Source of the DNA: CBDIHP01 sp965279195
Lineage (GTDB): Bacteria; Planctomycetota; Planctomycetia; Isosphaerales; Isosphaeraceae
Direction: 5' to 3'
Length of the DNA: 64,000 nt
Assembly (NCBI GenBank): GCA_965279195.1
Contig: CBDIHP010000046.1
Span: forward strand, 290,118 to 354,117
Below are positions 34,805 through 44,433 of this stretch, one piece after another. The notes beneath the pieces are model-generated. The model was not told the DNA's origin. It ran no database searches and worked only from the letters and a program-made list of their open reading frames with translations. Made by a program: the position numbers and the translations under genes. Position 1 is the first letter of the stretch; each line of letters starts with the position of its first letter.

Positions 34805-35181
34805 CACTGTCGAACGGTCCTGACGAACTCGTTCATCTCCTCCCGGGTGCCGTCCATGACCCGGGCCAGCACCATCACCAGCGAGTCGAAGCGGTCCGGG
34901 CGGCCCGAGCGCCCGGACCCCTCGATCTCCGCCGCCACTCGCGACACCTGGTCGGCCGCCACCTGGAGCGACGCCCCCTTGATCGAGTGGGCCAGCCGCT
35001 CGGCCTCCGTCTGGTCGCCGGCCGCGATCGCCGTGCGCATCTGCGCCAGGCGGTCGAAGGCGTCTTCGAGGTAAATATCGATGACCTCGACCAGGAAGCC
35101 CACGTCGCCGTCGAGGGCGTCGAGCGCCATCGTGTGGTCGAAGAAGATGTACCGGTCGGGATCGATCCCGTTGAACTTCAT
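34678..35181 (-). CDS. Histidine phosphotransfer (Hpt) protein
   Basis: 167 residues. The Hpt four-helix domain (residues 15-115) has the phospho-acceptor motif RLAHSIKGASLQVAADQVSR and the usual flanking helices (FLVEVIDIYLEDAFDRLAQM). The last 40 residues are a disordered tail encoded antisense to the end of the ABC-F gene, a 127-base convergent overlap. It may relay phosphate to a response regulator; the degenerate one at 32025 is the nearest, but no histidine kinase lies nearby. Confidence 0.85.
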   Translation of the reverse strand: MKFNGIDPDRYIFFDHTMALDALDGDVGFLVEVIDIYLEDAFDRLAQMRTAIAAGDQTEAERLAHSIKGASLQVAADQVSRVAAEIEGSGRSGRPDRFDSLVMVLARVMDGTREEMNEFVRTVRQCQATDAPRPPDFASPLPLSSVLAFRPRVSTANGESADCLSFM

Positions 35182-35497
35182 CGCGCACCTGCTCGATCGC
35201 GGTCGTGATCAGATTGAGAACGGACCGCGAGACTCCCCCGCGCCTCCTCATTCTGAAGGGGATTCACCCCAATCCTCAGCCTCGCGGCCCCAGATTGAGA
35301 GCGAATCGCCCGGAGAACTCTAGTTCGCAACCGACGCGCCAAGGGCCCCGGATCGACGCGACCCCGCGCCGGGGTTGATCCGGGGCAACTTCGAGCGTAT
35401 GTTTAACAACAGTTAATCCTCCCACCTGCCTCCCGAGGCGCTCACCCACGTCCCCTGCCGTCGAGGCCACTCGACCCCGGCGGGGGACAGGCCCTGG
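35182..35497. promoter_or_regulatory. Upstream region with palindrome TTAAC-AACA-GTTAA
   Basis: No gene is seen in this 316-base divergent intergenic region. At 35403-35416 there is a short perfect palindrome, TTAACAACAGTTAA, in a local AT-rich patch 82 bases before the DUF1549 gene start. It could be an operator or part of a promoter. Confidence 0.4.
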
Positions 35498-37222
35498 ATG
35501 ATGGAAAGGAGGTCCACGGTGCTGTGGACTCGACCCCGAACCGTCGCGCCCGCGCTCCTGGCCCTCGCGCTGGCCTCGTCGGCCGCGTCCGGCCAGGTCC
35601 CGCTCCACGAGCGGATCGACCAGGCCATCGAGGCCCCGCTCGAAGGCAGGTTCGCCCCGCCGGCCACCGACGGCGAGTTCCTCAGGCGTGCGACGCTCGA
35701 CCTCAACGGCCGCGTCCCCAACCCCGAGGAGACCCGGGCGTTCCTTGACGACCCCTCGCCCTACAAGCGGGCCCGGCTGGTCGAGGCCCTCCTCGAACGA
35801 CCCGAATACGCCCGCCGGATGCAGACGGTCTTCGACGTCCTCTATCTGAACCGGATGCCCGACAAGCACATCTCGGTGAAGGACTGGCGGAACTTCCTCA
35901 GGAACGCCTTCGCGAAAAACATCCCCTACGACCAGATCGCGAGGGAGATCCTCGGGGCCGACGGGGCGGATGACGCGAAGCGTCCGGCGGCGAAGTTCAT
36001 CCTCGACCGCGAGGCGGACCCCGCGCTCCTGACCCGCGACATCGGTCGGATCTTCCTCGGTCGCGACATGCAGTGTGCGCAGTGCCATGACCACCCGCTT
36101 GTGGATGCCTACAAGCAGGCCCACTATTACGGGATCTACGCATTCCTGAGTCGCAGCTCGATGGTCCTCGACGCCGCCGGGAAAGCGATCGTCGGCGAGA
36201 AGGCCGACGGGGTCGTCAACTTCACCTCCGTCTTCAAGAAGAAGGTCACGCACACCACCGGACCCCGCATCCTCGACGGCAAGCCGTTGACGGAAACCGA
36301 GGCCCCCAAGGGGGATGAGTACGTCGTCGCCCCGGCGGACAAGGTCCGGTCAGTGCCCCGCGTGAGCCGTCGCGACCACCTGCCGGGGATGCTGGCCGGA
36401 GGCGCGGTCCCCGAGTTCGACCGCACGATCGCCAACCGACTCTGGGCCCTGATGATGGGCCGGGGGATCGTCCACCCGCTCGACCTCGACCACCCCGACA
36501 ACCCGCCGTCGCACCCCGAGCTGCTCGACCTCCTCACGAAAGAGTTCGCCGCCGGCAAGCGTGACGTGAAGGCATTCCTTCGCGAACTGGCCCTGACGCG
36601 CACCTATCAGCGCTCCAGCGAACCGCCCCCGGGCGTCTCCGAGAGCGACCTGGCCCCGTCGAGGTTCGCCGTGGCCGCGATCCGTCCCCTGACCGGCGAG
36701 CAGCTCGGCTACGCCTATCTGGCCGCCACCGGCATGGTCGAGGCGAACCGCACCGAGGTCGAGTATCAGGTCTTCGGGCGCGACCCGAGGCTCAAGCAGC
36801 TTTTCTCGCTCGACCGCAAGCGCGAGGCCCAGGCGAAGGTGATGCTGGAGGACGCCCTCTGGGAGCGCGTCGAGCCCCACATCAACGCCTTCTTGACGTA
36901 CTTCGCCGCCTCCGAGGACCCCACGGTCCACCAGGCGCTCTTCCTCGCCAACGGCGGCAATCCGCAGGCGTACCTCGCGCCCGCAGGGAACTGGCTGGTC
37001 GGGCGATTGAACGCGATCCAGGACCCGGCCGCCCTGGCGGACGAGCTCTACGTCAGCGTCCTGAACCGGCGCCCGACGGCCGACGAGAAGGCCGAGGCCG
37101 CCAGGTACCTGGCCGAGCAGGTCGATCCGAAGGCCAAGGACAGGAACACCGACCGCATCCGCGTGATCCAGGGTCTCGCCTGGGCGCTCCTGTCGTCGTC
37201 CGAGTTCCGATTCAACCACTGA
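35498..37222 (+). CDS. DUF1549/DUF1553 (PSCyt1-like) surface protein
   Basis: 574 residues, start MMERRSTVLWTRPRTVAPAL with a signal peptide (ALASSAASGQ). The DUF1549 domain (FLRRATLDLNGRVPNPEETR, LLERPEYARRMQTVF) and DUF1553 domain (FDRTIANRLWALMMGRGIVH, LTRTYQRSSEPPPG) are in the standard order. CAQCHDHPLVDAY contains one CxxCH haem-binding motif. Such genes are nearly always followed by DUF1501, as here (37262). The location is probably the cell envelope; the biochemical role is unproven. Confidence 0.93.
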   Translation: MMERRSTVLWTRPRTVAPALLALALASSAASGQVPLHERIDQAIEAPLEGRFAPPATDGEFLRRATLDLNGRVPNPEETRAFLDDPSPYKRARLVEALLERPEYARRMQTVFDVLYLNRMPDKHISVKDWRNFLRNAFAKNIPYDQIAREILGADGADDAKRPAAKFILDREADPALLTRDIGRIFLGRDMQCAQCHDHPLVDAYKQAHYYGIYAFLSRSSMVLDAAGKAIVGEKADGVVNFTSVFKKKVTHTTGPRILDGKPLTETEAPKGDEYVVAPADKVRSVPRVSRRDHLPGMLAGGAVPEFDRTIANRLWALMMGRGIVHPLDLDHPDNPPSHPELLDLLTKEFAAGKRDVKAFLRELALTRTYQRSSEPPPGVSESDLAPSRFAVAAIRPLTGEQLGYAYLAATGMVEANRTEVEYQVFGRDPRLKQLFSLDRKREAQAKVMLEDALWERVEPHINAFLTYFAASEDPTVHQALFLANGGNPQAYLAPAGNWLVGRLNAIQDPAALADELYVSVLNRRPTADEKAEAARYLAEQVDPKAKDRNTDRIRVIQGLAWALLSSSEFRFNH

Positions 37223-37261
37223 CCCGCGGGCTGAAACGCCTCCCATCCGGATGGAGACTCG

Positions 37262-38557
37262 ATGATGCGTTGCGACTATGCCTGCCAGTCGGCGGAACAC
37301 GTCGTCTCCCGGCGCAATTTCCTGGGGACCCTCGGCATGGCCGGGGCCGCCGGGCTGACCGGGGGCTTCAGCTCGTTCATCCACCCGGCCACGGCCGCCG
37401 CGCTCCAGAAGAAGGAGGCGCAGGTGCTCGTGGTCTGGCTCGCCGGCGGGGCCAGCCAGCTCGAAACCTGGGACCCCAAGCCGAAGACCGAGACCGGCGG
37501 GCCGTTCCGGTCGATCGAGACCAGCGTCCCCGGCGTCCGGATCAGCGAACTCCTGCCCAAGACCGCCCGCCAGATGCACCACCTGGCGCTCGTCCGGGGC
37601 GTGAACACGAACGAGAATGACCACGGCAAGGGTGCGTACATGATGCACACCGGCCGTCGCGAGACCCCCGGGCAGGAGTTCCCGCACTTCGGCTCGCTCG
37701 CCGCCAAGATGCTCTCGACCGACAGCGACCCGCTCCCGGGCTACATCCACATCACCCCCGGCGGCGGCGGGCTCGGAGGCAAGGAGGCGGCCTTCCTGGG
37801 GGCGAAGTACTCGACCCTCTGGCTCGGCAACGGCTCGGCCCCCGGCAACACGGTCAAGCCCGAGATCTTCTCGCCCAAGATCGAGGTCGCCCGCCACGAG
37901 ATGCTCAAGAAGATGAATGACCGCTTCGCCAAGAGGCGACGCACCGCCGAGACCGAGGCGTACACGACCACCTACGAGCAGGCCCAGCAGCTCATGGACC
38001 GCCGCGAGGTCTTCGACGTCACCAAGGAATCCGAGAAGGAGCAGGATCGCTACGGCAAGCACGACTTCGGCCGCCACTGCCTCCTCGCCCGACGCCTCCT
38101 CGACGCCGGATCCACGTTCGTCCAGGTGTCGCACCAGAACTACGACACCCACAACGAGAACTTCATGTTCCACCTGGAACAGCTCGGCGAATTCGACCAG
38201 GGCTTTGCCACCCTGATCGAGGACCTCGCGGCCCGGGGCCGGCTCAAGCACACGCTCGTCGTCGTCATGTCCGAGTTCGGCCGGACCCCCAACATCAACC
38301 ACCTCTACGGCCGCGACCACTGGGGCACCGCCTGGTCGGTCGCCCTGGCGGGCCGGGGGATCACGGCGGGGAACGTCGTCGGCAAGACGAACGAGAAGGG
38401 GACCGAGGTCGTCGACAAGCAGGTGGGCGCGGGCCACCTGTTCCACACGTACCTCCGCGCGGTCGGCGTCGACCCCACCGGCGGCGTCGACATCGACGGC
38501 CGCAACTACCAGATCGCCGACCCCGCCGCCGGGCCCATCAAGGAGGTCCTGGCGTGA
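37262..38557 (+). CDS. DUF1501 protein, Tat-type signal
   Basis: 431 residues. The N-terminus SRRNFLGTLGMAGAAGLTGG is a twin-arginine signal. The DUF1501 core shows VLVVWLAGGASQLETWDPKP, LVRGVNTNENDHGKGAYMMH, VVVMSEFGRTPNINHLYGRD and HWGTAWSVALAGRGI, related to the alkaline-phosphatase/sulfatase fold. It is in an operon with the DUF1549 gene upstream (39-base gap) and the WD40 gene downstream (GTGA overlap). Probably a secreted partner of the DUF1549 protein. Confidence 0.94.
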   Translation: MMRCDYACQSAEHVVSRRNFLGTLGMAGAAGLTGGFSSFIHPATAAALQKKEAQVLVVWLAGGASQLETWDPKPKTETGGPFRSIETSVPGVRISELLPKTARQMHHLALVRGVNTNENDHGKGAYMMHTGRRETPGQEFPHFGSLAAKMLSTDSDPLPGYIHITPGGGGLGGKEAAFLGAKYSTLWLGNGSAPGNTVKPEIFSPKIEVARHEMLKKMNDRFAKRRRTAETEAYTTTYEQAQQLMDRREVFDVTKESEKEQDRYGKHDFGRHCLLARRLLDAGSTFVQVSHQNYDTHNENFMFHLEQLGEFDQGFATLIEDLAARGRLKHTLVVVMSEFGRTPNINHLYGRDHWGTAWSVALAGRGITAGNVVGKTNEKGTEVVDKQVGAGHLFHTYLRAVGVDPTGGVDIDGRNYQIADPAAGPIKEVLA

Positions 38558-39606
38558 CCGACTCGAAGCCCAAGATTCCCGAGCCGGCCAAGGCTCCAGC
38601 GCGGCCGGTTCGGGTGAAGTCCGTCGATCCGTCGAAGATCAAGATCGAGCTGGACCTCACGCACAAGCGGCCGCTGGTGTCGTGCAAGTTCGACCCGCTC
38701 GGCAGGTTCCTCTTCGTCGGGTCCGAGGACAACACCGTCCAGCGGTTCGACCTCAAGACCAAGTCCGCCATCGGCTTCGACGGACACGACTCCTGGCCGC
38801 ACACGCTCGACGTCTCGCCCGACGGCAAGCTCCTGATCTCGGGCGCCTGCGACGATTCCGTCATCTGGTGGGACGCCGAGGCCGCCAGGTCGCCCAAGCC
38901 TGTTCGCAAGGTCAAGGCGCACGACGGCTGGGTCCGATCCGTGGCCGTGAAGCCCGACGGCAAGATGCTCGCCAGCGGCGGGAACGACAAGCTCGTGAAG
39001 CTCTGGGACCTCGCCAGCGGCAAGCCCTTGAAGACGCTTTCCGGGCACGCCAAGCACGTCTACAAACTGGCGTTCCACCCCAGCAAACCCTGGCTAGCGT
39101 CGGCCGATCTGGCGGGCATCATCCGGCTCTGGGACGTGGATTCCGGCAAGGAACTCCGCCAGTACGACGGTTCCCAGCTCTATGAGTACAACGGGGGGCA
39201 GGGGGTCGATTACGGCGGGATCCGCGACATCGCCTTCCGCGACGACGGCAAGTGGCTGGCCGCCTCGGGGCTCATCAACGCATCAAACCCCCTCGGCGCC
39301 GTCAGCAACCCCGCGCTGATGGTCTTCGAGGTCGACTGCAAGCCCGGGACCAAGGGCAAGCTGCTCAAGCCCAAGCCCGACCCCAAGGGCGTCGGCTGGG
39401 GCGTCCGGTTCCTCCCCGGCGGCTCGATCGCGATGGGAGTCGGCGGCAACGAGGGGGGCTCGATCATGTTCTTCCCGGCCGACGGACCCAACGAGACCTC
39501 GACCTTCAAGCTCCCCAACACCGCCCGCGACCTCGACCTCCACCCCGACGGCCAGCGCCTCTCCACCGCCCACCACGACGGTCACGCGCGCATCAGTCTG
39601 ATCTGA
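38554..39606 (+). CDS. WD40-repeat protein
   Basis: 350 residues; its GTG start overlaps the DUF1501 stop (GTGA), so translation is coupled. WD-type blades are visible: PLVSCKFDPLGRFLFVGSED, PHTLDVSPDGKLLISGACDD, VRSVAVKPDGKMLASGGNDK and LVKLWDLASGKPLKTLSGHA. It should form a beta-propeller scaffold. No signal peptide is evident. Its place in the operon suggests it works with the DUF1549/DUF1501 pair. Confidence 0.9.
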   Translation: MTDSKPKIPEPAKAPARPVRVKSVDPSKIKIELDLTHKRPLVSCKFDPLGRFLFVGSEDNTVQRFDLKTKSAIGFDGHDSWPHTLDVSPDGKLLISGACDDSVIWWDAEAARSPKPVRKVKAHDGWVRSVAVKPDGKMLASGGNDKLVKLWDLASGKPLKTLSGHAKHVYKLAFHPSKPWLASADLAGIIRLWDVDSGKELRQYDGSQLYEYNGGQGVDYGGIRDIAFRDDGKWLAASGLINASNPLGAVSNPALMVFEVDCKPGTKGKLLKPKPDPKGVGWGVRFLPGGSIAMGVGGNEGGSIMFFPADGPNETSTFKLPNTARDLDLHPDGQRLSTAHHDGHARISLI

Positions 39607-39778
39607 CAGCGCTGGGCGAGGGTCTCCTGACCCCGCCCTTGCCGTGATCGAAGCAGCTTCCAAACCGGGTCTCCAGACCCGTTCTCCATTCGAAAAAGAG
39701 AACGGGTCTGGAGACCCGGTTTCGTGGTACAGCGTGGCCAGGGCAGGGGCGGGGTCTGGAGACCCTCGCCCAGCGCTG
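39607..39778. repeat. Palindromic intergenic repeat, family B, best copy
   Basis: The outer arms 39607-39627 and 39758-39778 are perfect 21-base reverse complements (CAGCGCTGGGCGAGGGTCTC at one end). The inner arms 39662-39686 and 39698-39722 are a perfect 25-base inverted repeat built on CGGGTCTCCAGACCCG. Either strand would fold into nested hairpins. It separates convergent genes. Confidence 0.88.
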
Positions 39779-40981
39779 GTGCGGCCCGCCCAGCGGTTCG
39801 AAGAGCGGCCAGGCCAACGGAATCAGGCCAACGTCCCCGCCTTGATGAGCCCGCCCTGGAGCACGGCCAGCAGGCGGCCGCGATCCTCAAGGATCGAGAT
39901 ATCCTCAAGCACATCCCCGTCCACCACGAGGATGTCCGCGAGCTTCCCGGCTTCGAGCGTGCCGAACTCGTGCGACCGCCCCATGATCTCGGCGCCGGTA
40001 CGGGTGGCGCAGGTGAGGACCTCCAGGGGGGTGAGGCCAACGTACTTCACGAAGAACGTCAGCTCCCTGGCGTAGTGGCCGTGGGGGTTCCAGGCGAAGC
40101 CGTAGTCGCCGCCCATGCCGAGGCGGCCGCCGGCCCTCAGGATCATCCGGGCACTCTCGGCGCCGCCTTCGAGGGTTTCCTGATGGCCGTCGATCACGGC
40201 CTGGGGGAGCCCGAACTCGCGGCCCTTCTCGACGCTCGCCAGCTCGAACTGGAGCGCGGGGACGACCGGGGTGTTGCGGACCATCAAGAGCTCCAGCGCC
40301 TCCTGATCCATGAACGTGCCATGCTCGATCGTGTCGAACCCCGCGCGGAGGGCGTTCTTGATGCCCTCATTGGCCCGGCAGTGGCCGGTGACCTTGCGTC
40401 GGTAGTTGTGGGCCTCGGCGACGACGGCGGCCATCTCGTCGAAGGTCATGCAGAGCGTGTGGTGGTCCGCCGCATCGGGCGCGGCGGCGTCGCCGGTGGG
40501 ATAGGTCTTGATCCACTCGACCCCGTCCTTCACCAGCTTCCGGACCGCCGCCCGGCCCTCGCTGGGCCCGTTGATGAGCAGAATCAGCCCCTCCATCCCC
40601 AGCTTGAGATGGTCCGAGTTCCAGTCCATCAACCCGCCCGCGCCGCAGATCTCCCGCCCGCTCGCCGCCAGGCGCGGCCCCGGATACAGATCCTCCTCGA
40701 TCGCCTTCTTCAACCAGACGTCGATGTTGTGCAGGCTCCCGCCGCTGCGGGCCGACGTGTACCCGCACTCCAGCGCCAGCCTCGCATTCGCCGCCGCGAG
40801 CAGCGTCACATACTCGACCGGATACTTGATATCCAGGTCCGCCAGCTCCGCCACGTTGAAGTACGTCGGATGGAAATGCGCCTCCACCAGCCCCGGGAGG
40901 ATCGTTCCCCCCTTCGCATCGACCCGGACTGCATCTTGCGGAACCTGCGGCGCCCCCGCCGCCGGCCCCACAAAGACGATC

Positions 40982-42021
40982 GGCTCATGTTCCACCGGCG
41001 GTGGAGACCTATTTCGGCAGGCTGTTCGGTGTGGTGTGATCGGGGTGTGACCCGATCGACCCGAGGCGGAGGCCGGCGATGGACTTCCCGATCCACCAGT
41101 ACATGGACGAGCAGGCCTGCTACGACCGGCTCGTCGAGATCCTCCACCCCGAGGGCCTCGCCTGCCCGCGATGCGGAGGCCGCGAGTACGGCGTGCACCG
41201 CAGGCACCGCGCCCCGGCGCTGGACTATCGCTGCCGCGGATGCCGACGCGTCTTCAACGCCTACACCGGCTCGGCCCTGCAGAAGACCCAGCGGCCCGCA
41301 TCGCACCTGCTGCTGATCCTCCGCGGCATCGCCCAGGGCACCCCCACCGCGAAGCTCGCCCGCGAGCTGGGCTGCGACCGGGTCAAGCTCCTGGAGCTGC
41401 GGCACCGGATCCAGCGGCGGGCCCTGGACGGCCAGGAGGCCGAGCCCCTCGACGACGCCGTGTGCGAGGCCGACGAGACCTTCGTCAACGCGGGGGAAAA
41501 AAGGCATCCCGCACGACTCGCCCGATGACCCGCCGCGGCGCCGCGCGAACAAGCGTCGCGGCCACGGCACCTTCGCCAACGACCGCCCGCCGGTCGCCGG
41601 CACCTTCGGCCGCTCCTCCGGCGCGATCCGGCTGCACGTCCTGCCGACCACCGACCAGCGGACCTTGAATGGCATGATCCAGGCGACGACGGGCCCCGGT
41701 GCGAGGCTGAACACCGACGAATGGTCGGGCTACGACCGAGTCCCGGAGCTCGGGCGGTCGCGTGTGACGGTGAACCACGCGATCAAGGAGTGGGCCCGCG
41801 ACGACGACGGCGACGGGATCCGCGAGGTGCACGTCAACTCGATGGAGGGGACCTGGGCGGCGCTGCGGACGTTCCTGCGGCCCTTCCGGGGCGTGAGCAA
41901 GCACCACCTGCGCGGCTACGTGGCCATCTTCGAGTGGATCCACAACCTCAAGTCGGTGACCGACGACTTCCTGGCCATCCTCCTCGGAAGAAAGCCGAAC
42001 ACCGCTGGTGGAACATGAGCC
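40982..42021 (+). mobile_element. IS1595-family insertion sequence (ISXO2-like)
   Basis: A 1,040-bp element with 22-bp terminal inverted repeats (GGCTCATGTTCCACC at both ends, one mismatch: 40982-41003 and 42000-42021). It is flanked by a perfect 8-bp target duplication, AGACGATC, at 40974-40981 and 42022-42029, the size expected for IS1595. It contains one transposase gene on the plus strand and interrupts an amidohydrolase gene. Confidence 0.95.
41079..42018 (+). pseudogene. IS1595 transposase, frame broken at G5A6
   Basis: The first frame (41079) encodes the zinc ribbon (CPRCGGREY, YRCRGCRRVFNAYTGSALQK) and the start of the catalytic domain (DETFVNAGEK). At the run GGGGGAAAAAAGG (41492-41504) the frame must change by one base: after GEK the continuation KGIPHDSPDD, PPRRRANKRRGHGTFANDRP, NTDEWSGYDRV and EVHVNSMEGTWAALRTFLRP is in the next frame to 42018. 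Together these give a full ISXO2-like DDE transposase (Asp, Asp in NTDEW, Asn/Glu in NSMEG). The break may be a mutation or transcript slippage on the A run. Confidence 0.85.
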
Positions 42022-42389
42022 AGACGATCTTCCCGTCCTTAACGACGACTGCCCCATCCTTAATCGGCGGCCCGCCGTTGCCGTCGACGACCTGACCGTG
42101 ATGTACCAGCAACGTCCCCTGGGCCGTCTTCATCGCCACGCCTCGCGTTCAACCCCGTTGGAAGGAAGAACTGGAGCATACGGGGGAGTCGCATCGGTTT
42201 CAAATGATCGTGAGATTGAGACGCAAAGAACACTGAGGTCAGGATCAAGGTGAGTAAATTTAAGGCCGATTGCTGCTCAAAGATTCCTGATCTAACGAAC
42301 GATCAAATTACAGCGGCGAATCAAACAGCCTAGGCAGCATGTTTGGCGTACAGTAAGATATGACCATTTATGTTGGTACGCTGGTTGAC

Positions 42390-43235
42390 CTATTGGTGGT
42401 TTCCGCGCTGCCTCAGTTCTGTTTGGAAGGTCTCTTCAGGTTTGATGACTTTTAACGCAATCGAGCGAGGATCGCTGGGTTGGTCAAAACCGAATAGGAG
42501 CCTACGCTCTATTCGTTCATTCTGAACGATGATTTCTTGGACCCGATGATGGTAATTCTGAAGAAATTCGGCAAGCGTGTCGGTCGTCGGTGATTTCATC
42601 ATTAATATAAAGGTAATTCCATCGATTGCAATGATGGCACCAACGATCGATTCTGGAGAACCAAATGGAGCAAATGCGATCTCGGAGCAAAATTGGCTTG
42701 TCTGTCCGACACATCCGTAAACGTATAGCCCGCATCCCTCCGGAAATGGGATCCCCTCGAAGAGAATCCGCAGCCAGAAGTCTGGTGGAGTCCATTCACT
42801 GAGCGCCGAGGAATTGAATGAAGCGTTACCTGAGGAGATGAAGCTGCAGATGAACTTGAGCATCCAACGCTCTAAATCGTCACCATTAAAGAGTTGGATC
42901 TTTGAGGTATGGACAGTATCGCTCAAGGGTGAGGCTCTTCGGGCCTCTTTGCTTGCCTCGAACAGTCGGATAGCAACCGAATCAAGTCCAGAGAGTGAGT
43001 TGTTGTGCCTTTCGCACAGATTTTTGCTTATTAAGTGTGACGTTAGAACCCACTTGGTCTCACCAATCGGAATCCAGGGCAGACCCGCGACATTGATGGG
43101 TTCGCCGATCCTCCTTAGAATTCCTTCGCTGACATAGTGCTCTCTGCTGATTCGTGGCGAGCAATCACCTAGAGCGCGAGCATAGCATTTTCGATTTTTT
43201 CGACCAGTTTTTGAACGAGGCTTTGTCGGCCGCAC
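42390..43235 (-). CDS. AT-rich orphan, HNH-like zinc-binding protein
   Basis: 281 residues, base composition visibly AT-richer than all neighbours. The N-terminal 85 residues have Cys17, Cys25, Glu32-His33 (CSPRISREHYVSEGIL) and then LCERHNNSLSGLD (Cys74, His77, Asn78): the spacing of a treble-clef/HNH-type zinc site. I recall similar C..C..EHY..LC..HN proteins as scattered hypothetical genes in bacteria. The rest is mixed alpha/beta with no motif, ending FQTELRQRGNHQ. Nuclease activity is only inferred. It lies between the IS1595 insertion and tRNA-Val, consistent with transfer. The ORF is intact. Confidence 0.75.
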   Translation of the reverse strand: MRPTKPRSKTGRKNRKCYARALGDCSPRISREHYVSEGILRRIGEPINVAGLPWIPIGETKWVLTSHLISKNLCERHNNSLSGLDSVAIRLFEASKEARRASPLSDTVHTSKIQLFNGDDLERWMLKFICSFISSGNASFNSSALSEWTPPDFWLRILFEGIPFPEGCGLYVYGCVGQTSQFCSEIAFAPFGSPESIVGAIIAIDGITFILMMKSPTTDTLAEFLQNYHHRVQEIIVQNERIERRLLFGFDQPSDPRSIALKVIKPEETFQTELRQRGNHQ

Positions 43236-43392
43236 ATGTTTAAGGCAGCAATTGAAAGCCTTTCTGCCGCTATTGCATAGGCAGATTGTGTGTTCATTAA
43301 ATCGAAAGTTAATGTATTGCAGCTGCGCTTTGTCTCTAAATCTTCGGAAGCACTAAGGTTTGACGTCCAGGACGCCTTCCAGGACTAAACTA

Positions 43393-43469
<77 letters not shown>

Positions 43470-43556
43470 GGAGGGGACGTGGTGCCCGGAGGATTGGACG
43501 CACGTCGTCACGGAATGGTTCGGAGAAGATACCAATTCCGGGGCGAGATGGCCAGA

Positions 43557-44423
43557 TTATGCCCCGGCGGTACGGCGGGCGCGTTCGGCCTGGTGGATCT
43601 CGGGGTAGAGCTTGCGGATGAAGCGGTCGAAGCCGCGGTCGACGAGGCGGGGGAGGAGGCGGTTGACGAGGAGGAGGGTGCGGCCGGGGAGGGTGAGGAC
43701 GGTCTCGTTGCGGCGTTTGGAGATCGTGCGCAGGGTTGCGACGGCGACGTCCTCGGGGCGGGCGGTGCGGCGGTTGTGCTGGTTGGTCCGGGCGGTGTTG
43801 GTGTGGAGGTTCTTCTCGAAGTCGGTCGAGGTGAAGCCGGGGTTCACCAGGCCGACGTGGATGAAGTACTTCGACCACTCCGCGCGCAAGGCCTCGACGA
43901 AGCCCGCGACGGCGAACTTGCTGGCCGAGTATTCGGGTCGCCCCGGCAGGCCGCGCCGGGCGACGATCGAGCCGATCACGACCATCGAGGGGTCGTCCCC
44001 CATCCGGAGCAGGTCGAGCAGGCCCCGGGCGAGTTCGGCGACAGCGAAGAAGTTCACTTCCATCACGGCCCGGAGGACGTCCGGGCCGTGGGATTCGTAC
44101 TGGCCGTACGCCCCGACTCCCGCGGCCTGGACGGCGATTTCGAGCCCGCCCCAGGCGTCGCGGACGGTCCCGAGCAGGCGCTCGCGGTCGGCCTCGACGG
44201 TCAGGTCGGCGGGGATGACCAGAACCTGTTCGACCGGGACGCCGCGCGCAATGGCTTCGTTTCGCGTGTTCTCGAGCGAAGCCACATTGCGGCCGGTCAG
44301 GGCCAGCTTCGCCCCGCGCGAGGCGAGTTCGAGCGCGATGGCCCGGCCGAGGCCGGAGGAGGCCCCGGTCACGAGGCAGCGGGCCCTCTGGAACCGGGAT
44401 CGAGATCGGGAGTGGGCGGGCAT
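43557..44423 (-). CDS. Short-chain dehydrogenase/reductase
   Basis: 288 residues. The NAD(P) site is CLVTGASSGLGRAIALELAS, with VQAAGVGAYG (NNAG-like), MVVIGSIVARRG (catalytic Ser) and YSASKFAVAGF (Tyr-x3-Lys). The Arg after the second strand (LTGRN) suggests NADP(H). The C-terminal helices are basic (RFIRKLYPEIHQAERARRTA). No substrate can be named. The lipoprotein gene upstream is 10 bases away in the same direction. Confidence 0.9.
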   Translation of the reverse strand: MPAHSRSRSRFQRARCLVTGASSGLGRAIALELASRGAKLALTGRNVASLENTRNEAIARGVPVEQVLVIPADLTVEADRERLLGTVRDAWGGLEIAVQAAGVGAYGQYESHGPDVLRAVMEVNFFAVAELARGLLDLLRMGDDPSMVVIGSIVARRGLPGRPEYSASKFAVAGFVEALRAEWSKYFIHVGLVNPGFTSTDFEKNLHTNTARTNQHNRRTARPEDVAVATLRTISKRRNETVLTLPGRTLLLVNRLLPRLVDRGFDRFIRKLYPEIHQAERARRTAGA

Positions 44424-44433
44424 CCCGGGGACC

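Larger units (their letters stand above)
39823..42139 (-). pseudogene. Amidohydrolase gene split by IS1595 insertion
   Basis: The 5' part (42139-42022) reads MKTAQGTLLVHHGQVVDGNG up to KDGKIV; the 3' part (from 40981 down to 39823) resumes FVGPAAGAPQVPQDAVRVDA. Removing the element and one copy of its target repeat joins the parts in frame, giving about 422 residues. Motifs are those of imidazolonepropionase-like metal-dependent hydrolases: VEAHFHPTYF (HxH), VEWIKTYPTGD (bridging Lys), GHCRANEG, TIEHGTF and GGDYGF (metal Asp). With the gene split the enzyme is inactive; the long 3' open frame lacks the first strands. It lies convergent to the WD40 operon. Confidence 0.9.
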
